This document shows positions 57,772-64,000 of a stretch of 64,000 nucleotides of DNA, piece by piece. The notes under the pieces were generated by a model. It was not told the DNA's origin. It ran no database searches and worked only from the letters and a program-made list of their open reading frames with translations. Position 1 is the stretch's first letter, and every line of letters begins with the position of its first letter. The position numbers and the translations under genes were made by a program. Origin of the DNA: an uncultured Faecalibacterium sp. (GTDB taxonomy: Bacteria; Bacillota; Clostridia; Oscillospirales; Ruminococcaceae); the NCBI GenBank assembly GCA_934548045.1, contig CAKTEM010000003.1, forward strand, positions 1 to 64,000, written 5' to 3'.

Positions 57772-58588
57772 GCCGGAGCAGAATGGCCCGATCCGGCGCG
57801 TCGGCAGCTTTACACTGGGTGCGTGCCTGATTGCGGCAGGTATCTTTTTCCTCTTTTATTATTTCGTGCCGCATTTTGACTGGATGCTGGTGCTGAAAAT
57901 TGCGCCTGCACTGGCGGTCATCCTGCTGGGTATCGAGGTGCTGTACTTCGCCAGCAAGCCGGAACGCTGGAAATACGATTTTCTCTCGGTGTTTTTCTGC
58001 CTGATTCTGATTCTCGGCTGCTTTGCCCTGATGTTCGTTCCGACCCTGATGGCGGAGTACAGCCCGGAACAGACCCAGAGAAGAAACGAGCTGTTCGACG
58101 CCTACCGCACCGAGGTCTACGAGGATTTCAAGCAGGAAGCCACGAATATTCAGATCCGGAATATGTACGGTGGACTTAACAACTATTACAGCAAGGCGGA
58201 TACACTGGAAGAGCTGGCAAAAGAAAATGGCAAACAGGATATCTACCTGCGAATCGAGCTGGAAGAAGCCTATCCCACCGCCGAAAGCTTTGCCGCCGAC
58301 TGCCGCACCCTGATGAATATCGTCCAAAAGCAGACCATCCAGCCCTACGAAGTGACCTTCGAGAGCAATATGGGAAGCCAGCGGTGGTATATCGACCTGC
58401 AGGATACCATCCAGCAGGACTGGACGGAAGCGCAGATGGTCGAACAGATCAAAAAGAATCAGCAGTATGATGACGACCTCGATAACGCCGAGAGCGATTC
58501 CCTCGATGAGGAAAACGAGGTGGAAGTTGAAGTGGATGCCGAAGAAGAGGCGGAATCTTTGGTTGTGGTTTCCTCCTCCGCCCAATAG
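57758..58588 (+). CDS. Membrane protein of the sigma operon, C-terminal acidic
   Basis: A 276-residue protein with a LiaF/DUF5668-like cluster of helices at about 15-100 (IRRVGSFTLGACLIAAGIFF), an extracytoplasmic alpha/beta part (105-235), and an acidic C-terminal tail. Starts inside the end of the previous gene. Of three close ATGs (57752, 57758, 57764), 57758 has the best spacing to GAGGAAG. A sensor or effector of envelope stress is plausible. Confidence 0.68.
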   Translation: MTMNKPEQNGPIRRVGSFTLGACLIAAGIFFLFYYFVPHFDWMLVLKIAPALAVILLGIEVLYFASKPERWKYDFLSVFFCLILILGCFALMFVPTLMAEYSPEQTQRRNELFDAYRTEVYEDFKQEATNIQIRNMYGGLNNYYSKADTLEELAKENGKQDIYLRIELEEAYPTAESFAADCRTLMNIVQKQTIQPYEVTFESNMGSQRWYIDLQDTIQQDWTEAQMVEQIKKNQQYDDDLDNAESDSLDEENEVEVEVDAEEEAESLVVVSSSAQ

Positions 58589-58614
58589 CCAATAAAAAAA
58601 ATAGAAGATTTTTG

Positions 58615-58648
58615 TTCGCCGTTTCCACAAAGAGACGGCGAATTTTTT
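58615..58648 (+). terminator. Terminator of the sigma operon
   Basis: TTCGCCGT / ACGGCGAA stem and six T. Confidence 0.85.
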
Positions 58649-58741
58649 GTGTAAACAGGTATTGAACAATTGATACGTTGGATGATATCGTGTTCTTATT
58701 TATAGGCGAGTTAAGAAAATCTTACGGATGGTTAAAATATG

Positions 58742-58770
58742 TTGACTTATCGAATGGAACATGTTATAGT
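58742..58770 (+). promoter_or_regulatory. Promoter of the methyltransferase operon
   Basis: TTGACT, 17-bp spacer, TATAGT, 24 bases before the start codon. Confidence 0.7.
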
Positions 58771-58793
58771 TATCAGGTTTGGAGGGAGCGTTT

Positions 58794-59651
58794 ATGAATA
58801 CATTACCAATCAATACGATCATCAATGGTGAGTGTGTAGCCGAAATGAAGAAACTGCCCGACTCCTGTATTGACTTGATCATTGCAGATCCGCCGTATAA
58901 TCTGTCAAAAGGCGGAGAATGGAAGTGGGATAACAGTGTTGAGCTTCAGGGCATGGGCGGCAACTGGAACAAGGTCATGCAGGCATGGGATGATTTTACG
59001 TTTGAGTCCTATATGACATTTACGAAAGCCTGGCTTGCTGAGGCCAAGAGAATCCTGAAACCGACCGGTTCCATGTGGATTTTCGGCACATATCACAATA
59101 TCGGTATCATCAACGTGATGTGCCAGATGCTTGGAATTGAAATTATCAATGAAGTTGTATGGTACAAAAGAAATGCGTTCCCCAATTTGGCCGGAAGAAG
59201 ACTGACGGCCAGCCACGAGACTATTTTGTGGTGCAATAAAGGCGGCAAGAAAAGAGAATATTATTTTGATTATGAGTATTCCAAAAACGGCGATTTCTCG
59301 TATGATAGTCTGAAAACTCCCGGAAAACAGATGCGGACGGTATGGGATATCTCGAATAATAAAGACAAGAGTGAGCTTGCGTATGGCAAGCACCCGACAC
59401 AGAAGCCGCTCCGGATCCTCAAACGAATGATCAAACTGGCTTCCAGAGAGGGCGACGTGATGCTCACACCTTTTTCCGGTTCGGGAAGCGAGTGCGTTGC
59501 TGCAAAAATGACGGGAAGAAAATACATTGGCATTGAACTGGATGATTCCTACTGTGAAATCGCAGCCGAACGCCTGAATCATGTTGAGGAGAATGAGGAT
59601 AAACTGGGACAGCTCAGTTTGAGCCAATTCAAAAGCGAGGCAGACAAATGA
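58794..59651 (+). CDS. Site-specific DNA methyltransferase, beta-class (N6-adenine or N4-cytosine)
   Basis: A 285-residue enzyme with motif order IV...I: catalytic ADPPYNLSKGG (Asp32-Tyr35) near the N-terminus and SAM-binding TPFSGSGSE near residue 230, the beta-class layout. GKHPTQKP and NEVVWYKRNAFPNLAGR recall DpnA-like second methylases. ATG at 58794 follows GGAGGGAG. It overlaps the regulator gene by 4 bases. Target sequence unknown. Confidence 0.9.
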   Translation: MNTLPINTIINGECVAEMKKLPDSCIDLIIADPPYNLSKGGEWKWDNSVELQGMGGNWNKVMQAWDDFTFESYMTFTKAWLAEAKRILKPTGSMWIFGTYHNIGIINVMCQMLGIEIINEVVWYKRNAFPNLAGRRLTASHETILWCNKGGKKREYYFDYEYSKNGDFSYDSLKTPGKQMRTVWDISNNKDKSELAYGKHPTQKPLRILKRMIKLASREGDVMLTPFSGSGSECVAAKMTGRKYIGIELDDSYCEIAAERLNHVEENEDKLGQLSLSQFKSEADK

Positions 59652-59878
59652 AAAATCTGATACTGAATGAGAAAGAGCTTCGCAAGAAAATGATTGATGC
59701 GGATATCAAAACAATCAATGAATTAGCGGCAAAGGCCGGAGTATCCAAACCGACGATATACGAGTATATAAACGGAAAATCGCCACTGTCGGCGGCATTT
59801 ATCCGTTTGTGCGACTATTTAGATGTGGATCCTGACGAAATTCTGATGGAAGCGGACACAACATCTACGGGAGAGTAA
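59648..59878 (+). CDS. Small XRE-type regulator, possible R-M controller
   Basis: A 76-residue HTH protein: INELAAKAGVSKPTIYEYIN is the helix-turn-helix, followed by a short helix pair and DPDEILME. Such C proteins often time nuclease versus methylase expression. It lies between two methyltransferase genes (4-base overlap before, 1-base gap after), so a control role in the restriction-modification set is likely but not shown. Confidence 0.8.
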   Translation: MKNLILNEKELRKKMIDADIKTINELAAKAGVSKPTIYEYINGKSPLSAAFIRLCDYLDVDPDEILMEADTTSTGE

Positions 59879-59879
59879 A

Positions 59880-60683
59880 ATGTTCAAACCAGTTATCAAG
59901 TGGAGTGGCAGCAAACGCAGCCAATCCGCAAAAATCAAAGAATATCTGCCTGAAAAATTCAATCGGTATTACGAGCCGTTTATTGGTGGTGGTTCCATGC
60001 TGTATGCAATCGATCCGACGGATGCCGTCTGCGGAGATATTTGCGTTCCGCTGATTGATTTATGGAACGAAATTAAAAAGAACCCACTCGCACTGTCTGA
60101 AGCATACCGGCTTCGTTGGACAAGGTTGCAAACGGAAGGATATCAGGCGTATTATGAGATTCGGGACGACTTTAATCGGGAGCGTCGTCCGGAAGATCTT
60201 CTGTTCTTATCCAGAACCTGCGTCAATGGATTGATTCGTTTTAATGCAGATGGCGATTTTAATAACTCGCTGCATCACACGCGCCCCGGTATCGCTCCCG
60301 ACAGGTTGGAGAAAATTATTCTGGACTGGTCGAAGCATATCCAAAGCGCGGAATTTACAGCCGCAGATTATACGGTTACAACGGAAACGGCCAAACCGGG
60401 CGACCTGATATATTTAGACCCTCCGTACTTTCATACGAAGGGTCGTTATTATGGAACGATTGATTTTGATGTATTCCTTGCTTATCTGGAACAGCTGAAC
60501 AGCAGAGGAATCAAATACATGCTCTCGTTTGATGGTGTCAGAGGAGAGGATGATTTTACGGTGGAACTGCCAAAGGAATTGTATAAGCGGCATGAGATGA
60601 TCCCTTCCGGCAATTCCAGCTTCAAAAAAGTCATGGACAAAGAAAATCTGCAGGTGTTGGAGTCCCTGTATCTTAACTGGTGA
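59880..60683 (+). CDS. DNA adenine methylase, Dam/D12 class
   Basis: A 267-residue alpha-class N6-adenine methyltransferase. SAM motif I is YYEPFIGGGSM (about 30-40) after VIKWSGSKRSQ, and the catalytic DPPY is at about residue 180 (YLDPPYFHTKGRYYG). Similar in order to DpnM-type enzymes. With the beta-class enzyme it may modify both strands or two forms of one site. Converges with the nuclease-like gene, stop codons 1 base apart. Confidence 0.92.
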   Translation: MFKPVIKWSGSKRSQSAKIKEYLPEKFNRYYEPFIGGGSMLYAIDPTDAVCGDICVPLIDLWNEIKKNPLALSEAYRLRWTRLQTEGYQAYYEIRDDFNRERRPEDLLFLSRTCVNGLIRFNADGDFNNSLHHTRPGIAPDRLEKIILDWSKHIQSAEFTAADYTVTTETAKPGDLIYLDPPYFHTKGRYYGTIDFDVFLAYLEQLNSRGIKYMLSFDGVRGEDDFTVELPKELYKRHEMIPSGNSSFKKVMDKENLQVLESLYLNW

Positions 60684-60684
60684 T

Positions 60685-62727
60685 TCAGAAAACGGTGATA
60701 CCAGAAAAGCTGCTTTCAGCGATTTTGTTACAGATAAATGATTTAAGGATCTTGGCATCACGCGTGGCTGGCACGATTTCGATTTTCCATCCGCATCCAG
60801 CAGGTTCCATGATGAACAGCATATCACAGCTGCTGTTTTCAAAAACAGTGTAATTTTCCTGTGCGGAATTTCGCAGGTAGGCTGCGGCAGAAATTACTTC
60901 AAAGGCGTTGAAGTCAACATGACGTTTAGCTCGTGTCCATGCCCCAAAATGAGGATAGGCCAATCGTTCCACGCTGGGAACATAATTCATGAGATAGTGG
61001 ATGTAATTTACAAGTCCGTATCCGACATCTGGTTCCAGATCACAGGAACGTTCTTTTGATTCGATGGACAGCAGAACAGGACGATTGAATACACCGAACA
61101 GCTCCAAAACATGGTCGGGACGTTTTCCGTCTACTTCTTCGCTTACACGGGGCAAAGACAACCAGCGCATTTCACAGTTGTTGTAAAGGACAGACGATCC
61201 GCTCCAATCACCGCCGGGAGGATTGCACATTCCCTCAAAACAAACATCCCGGAGCAGGTGAGAAAATAGGAAATGGATTCCGGTGTCTACATCATCTTCG
61301 TGGAAAGACCGCGGAATGTTGGAAAAGGCAGGCTGTGTCAAGCCATAGTTATTTGGCCGTTGTGAGGTATAGTGTTTTTTTAATGCGGAAGTGTCCAAAA
61401 GCACCTCTTCATCGCGAGGATGGCCGGCGATTATGGGAACATCAAGAGCGACAAAATCACTCAGAGCAAGGATGGAACGCCAGAAGCCATTCAATGCCGC
61501 AAGACGTGCAGGATCTGTGATAAGTGCATTGAAATTGCGCTCAAGGACCGGGCCGTAAATATAAGTCATTATGTCGACGTCGGTGGATGCAAGCATCGAA
61601 ACCAACGGCAGGATCCCTCGGTCGGGCCGGTTGTCGTCTCCTCGCGGCTTGAACCCCTTTATCACGCAAAGGATCAGATCTGTGCGACCAGAAGCAACTC
61701 GATTAAGAACTGCGGTGTCATAAGTGGGGTATAAGCGATGGATTTCTACGGCGAATCTTCCTCGGTTTACAGCAGGAATAATACCAAAGGGAAGGTCTCT
61801 GGATGCTAGTCCAACACTGAGATTTTCTATCAAATCGAGAAATATGGAGGACTTTCCGTGATGCCCTTTTGCCGTAATTGTCTTTCGGAAACAGAAACGA
61901 GAATTTTCCAATGAAAATGGAACGATTTCCTGACCGGATTCGTACAACCGCTTCCACTGCACAGGTGTGAAATTCGTTGCCGGACGAGAGCTGCCTGCCA
62001 AAAACAGAACGACTTCAAGATTTTTGCGGCGAATGGTTTCTTCCTCGTCAGTGGTATCAAAGCCGCACATCCGTTTGACAATATAACGGGAAAGCTCTGC
62101 TTCCGCGAAATTGTTCTCGTCAAAGTTTCGCAAAGAAGGATCAAATTGCTTGTCGAATTCCTCAGAACGGACATAAACCTGCGCAATGAAGTTACCGCTT
62201 TCTCTTGAAAAACTGATATAGCTGTATGGAACAGCAGAGTTTGGAAAGCGAAGTGCTTTTCGCGCGCGCGTGCGGCTGTCCAGTTCGTATTTTACAAAAT
62301 CTACGATGTACAGATATGGGCATCCGGTGCGGCCAGTGGAGAACGCACGGCCGCTTCGTTGCCAAGCCTGATTGCCGGCCTGTAATGCACTGCAAAACTC
62401 GATTGCGAATAGAATGGTCTCCAGACCGTTTTCAACATAAGTGACAATCGCGTCTGGTGTTTCATCCAGAAAACTGCCGCTGTTTCTCAGACCTGTAAAA
62501 ATGTTGGATTCCCATCGACTACGGCCAGCTTTGTTAAATCCCGGGAGCAATTCCAGCTGCCACTCGAAGGAATATCTAAGATAGTTGAAGCGGATGTTGT
62601 AAACGATCGTGGATGGCGACAGCAGCGACACATTTACAAAATTTGGACGTGTTTCGTCTAATATGAGCTTGGCAATGCGCTCACATTCCACAATGTTATC
62701 GCCATGGATTCGGTAAATTCTTGGCAT
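60685..62727 (-). CDS. Putative restriction endonuclease, two PD-(D/E)XK-like motifs
   Basis: A 680-residue protein facing the methyltransferase operon. Near the N-terminus, ETPDAIVTYVEN and AIEFCSALQAGNQAWQRSGR (Asp92, Glu110 and Gln-rich helix) resemble a nuclease core. Near the C-terminus, RPDHVLELF and LLSIESKE (Asp538, Glu556, Lys558) fit PD-(D/E)XK exactly. The middle has no motif I know. Context argues for the nuclease of a restriction-modification system; other antiphage effectors are possible. ATG follows AGAAGGAGG. AT-rich, with codon use unlike housekeeping genes. Confidence 0.72.
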   Translation of the reverse strand: MPRIYRIHGDNIVECERIAKLILDETRPNFVNVSLLSPSTIVYNIRFNYLRYSFEWQLELLPGFNKAGRSRWESNIFTGLRNSGSFLDETPDAIVTYVENGLETILFAIEFCSALQAGNQAWQRSGRAFSTGRTGCPYLYIVDFVKYELDSRTRARKALRFPNSAVPYSYISFSRESGNFIAQVYVRSEEFDKQFDPSLRNFDENNFAEAELSRYIVKRMCGFDTTDEEETIRRKNLEVVLFLAGSSRPATNFTPVQWKRLYESGQEIVPFSLENSRFCFRKTITAKGHHGKSSIFLDLIENLSVGLASRDLPFGIIPAVNRGRFAVEIHRLYPTYDTAVLNRVASGRTDLILCVIKGFKPRGDDNRPDRGILPLVSMLASTDVDIMTYIYGPVLERNFNALITDPARLAALNGFWRSILALSDFVALDVPIIAGHPRDEEVLLDTSALKKHYTSQRPNNYGLTQPAFSNIPRSFHEDDVDTGIHFLFSHLLRDVCFEGMCNPPGGDWSGSSVLYNNCEMRWLSLPRVSEEVDGKRPDHVLELFGVFNRPVLLSIESKERSCDLEPDVGYGLVNYIHYLMNYVPSVERLAYPHFGAWTRAKRHVDFNAFEVISAAAYLRNSAQENYTVFENSSCDMLFIMEPAGCGWKIEIVPATRDAKILKSFICNKIAESSFSGITVF

Positions 62728-62804
62728 AGTACAACCTCCTTCTGCTCAGAGCTTTCTGTCTACACGAGAAGTATCATATCGGGATTTGATCGTTTTTTGT
62801 GTGT

Positions 62805-63683
62805 TTATCCTTTCTGCACCAGCTCAATAAAGAGCTTCATCTGAGGGGTCAGCCATTTATCGCGGTGATAGAACAGCTGGCGGTGCATTTGCAACTGACA
62901 TTCGGGAACATTCAGCCGGGCGACAGTTCCGGCGGCGAGTGCAGGCCGGACGATATATTCGGGCAAAAAGGAAAGGCCCATCCCACGCTCGACCATCTGG
63001 CAAAGCTGCGCCGCACTGCCCAGCTCAAGATACGGATGAATTTCCAGACCCTGCGCGGCAAGGCACTGGTCGAGGGCGTCACGGTAGCTCATCCCCCGTT
63101 CGGTCAGGAGGAATTCCTGCCGGGTCAGCTCTTCGAGGGTCACGACCTCCTGCCCGGCCAGCGGATGCCCGGCCGGTGCGACAAAACAGACCGGCTCTGG
63201 CGTATCGACCGCTAAAACGATGCTGGAAAGCAGGATGGGCTGGTCGAGGGTGTAGGCGAGGTCGGTCTGATTCGATGCCAACATCCGGAGCATTTCGTCG
63301 GCGGTGGCGGTGCGCAGAACCAGCTCCACCTGCGGACAACGGGCGTGGTACTGCCGGAGCAGGTCGGGCAGGAACGCGCTGGATACCGAGTCGGCTAGCG
63401 CAACACGCAGAGTTCCCCGGATCTGCTGTTCCGGCTGCAAAGCAGCTTTGGCCTGCTGTGCCGTCGTCAGCAGAGAACGGGCGTAGTTCTGAAAAATCTG
63501 ACCGGCGTCGGTCAGGCGGACGGTCTTTCCCACCCGGTCAAACAGCGGCGTTTCCAGCTCGGATTCGAGCTGTGCGATTTGGGAGGAAACTGCCGACTGG
63601 GAATAGCCCAGCTCTCGTGCTGCCTGCGAAAAGCTGTGAAGTTCGGCGACATGCAAAAAGGTGTTGACGGTGCGCAGTTCCAT
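62805..63683 (-). CDS. LysR-family transcriptional regulator
   Basis: A 292-residue regulator. The N-terminal HTH (residues 1-60) has FSQAARELGYSQSAVSSQIAQL; the effector domain from about residue 90 (GTLRVALADSVSS) has the periplasmic-binding fold. ATG follows GGAGGT and lies 12 bases after the partial trmO stop. No divergent target gene is visible in the 77-base gap to the nuclease gene, so its regulon is unknown. Confidence 0.93.
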   Translation of the reverse strand: MELRTVNTFLHVAELHSFSQAARELGYSQSAVSSQIAQLESELETPLFDRVGKTVRLTDAGQIFQNYARSLLTTAQQAKAALQPEQQIRGTLRVALADSVSSAFLPDLLRQYHARCPQVELVLRTATADEMLRMLASNQTDLAYTLDQPILLSSIVLAVDTPEPVCFVAPAGHPLAGQEVVTLEELTRQEFLLTERGMSYRDALDQCLAAQGLEIHPYLELGSAAQLCQMVERGMGLSFLPEYIVRPALAAGTVARLNVPECQLQMHRQLFYHRDKWLTPQMKLFIELVQKG

Positions 63684-63695
63684 GCAGACCTCCGC

Positions 63696-64000
63696 TCAGC
63701 GTCGGGTGATGCCGGTCACGGTCAGGATTTCGCCGTCAACTTTGAAGTGGACTTCCAGTCCGCCGAATTCCATGCCGTAGATGCGTTCCGGGTCGTGCTG
63801 ATAGGAGGGCCGGGGGTCGTGTTCCAGCACGCCGGTCAGGCCGTCACGCTCGTCGGCAGGAACACGGTTCCAGAGTTCTTCCGGACATTCGACCTGCAAT
63901 TTGTGCATCTGGGTCTGTGCCGTGAAGCCGGCCGAAGCATCCGGGTGACAGTCAGCGTAGGGGATATATGGCTTGATGTCGTAGATGGGCGTTCCGTCCA
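63696..64000 (-). CDS. trmO: tRNA m6t6A37 methyltransferase TrmO, C-terminal part (runs off the window)
   Basis: About 100 C-terminal residues are visible: DGTPIYDIKPYIPYADCHPD followed by an acidic helix region and HDPERIYGMEFGGLEVHFKV, ending TGITRR. DGTP..DIKPYIPYAD is the signature of TrmO/YaeB (formerly VirR/TsaA-like), which methylates t6A at position 37 of tRNA(Thr). The N-terminal catalytic barrel lies outside the window. Confidence 0.85.
   Translation of the reverse strand, partial: DGTPIYDIKPYIPYADCHPDASAGFTAQTQMHKLQVECPEELWNRVPADERDGLTGVLEHDPRPSYQHDPERIYGMEFGGLEVHFKVDGEILTVTGITRR

Overview
The window looks like a chromosomal stretch of a strictly anaerobic, moderately GC-rich gut Firmicute. 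Gene content (pyruvate formate-lyase with its activase, a hexuronate pathway, a citrate lyase operon, liv-type amino acid uptake, many lipoproteins and a large secreted repeat protein) and the strong AAGGAGG-type ribosome binding sites suggest Oscillospiraceae/Ruminococcaceae, most likely Faecalibacterium or a close relative. This is an inference from style and gene content; no search was run. No rRNA, tRNA, CRISPR array, insertion sequence or prophage was seen.

Layout. 1-6.2 kb: KDPG aldolase (partial), a HAD phosphatase, a PAP2 membrane protein, then a GntR regulator with uxuA-uxuB; together these give glucuronate-type sugar-acid catabolism down to KDPG cleavage. 6.2-8.3 kb: an orphan Phd/YefM antitoxin with a 13-codon toxin stub, a possible hydrophobic micropeptide, and enolase. 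8.6-13.6 kb: a complete branched-chain amino acid ABC transporter (livKHMGF). 13.8-19.5 kb: a giant surface protein. 19.7-22.7 kb: pflA and pflB. 22.9-23.2 kb: an apparent non-coding transcription unit under a DtxR-like operator. 23.2-24.1 kb: an XRE regulator divergent from a lipoprotein gene, a module repeated at 52.5-54.8 kb. 24-27 kb: YbhN-like flippase-family protein, CobW-like GTPase, YczE-like membrane protein. 27-34 kb: a heterodimeric ABC exporter with a MarR regulator, then a GH1 phospho-glycosidase with a GDPD phosphodiesterase. 34-36.4 kb: purC, a 36-residue zinc-ribbon-like peptide, YitT.

37-44.6 kb is a citrate block: citD-citE-citF, a divergent two-component pair and a CitMHS citrate transporter, with shared short motifs upstream of citD and citMHS. 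44.7-49 kb holds carbonic anhydrase and a cell-surface operon (acyltransferase 3, coiled-coil protein, glycosyltransferase). 49.2-52.5 kb is a compact acyl-adenylate ligase / acyl carrier protein / HxxxDG transferase set, one of two best candidates for an undescribed system. 54.9-58.6 kb: BirA and an ECF sigma/anti-sigma operon. 58.7-62.7 kb: an AT-richer restriction-modification island with two DNA methyltransferases, a small regulator and a 680-residue protein with two nuclease-like motifs, the second best candidate. The window ends in a LysR regulator and a partial trmO.

Regulation seen in sequence: four copies of a GTATACAAG motif lie upstream of eda, uxuA, the surface protein and citD, resembling the published gluconate-repressor operator of Bacillus. 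Most operons are delimited by clear intrinsic terminators and promoters with 16-17 bp spacers, listed individually.
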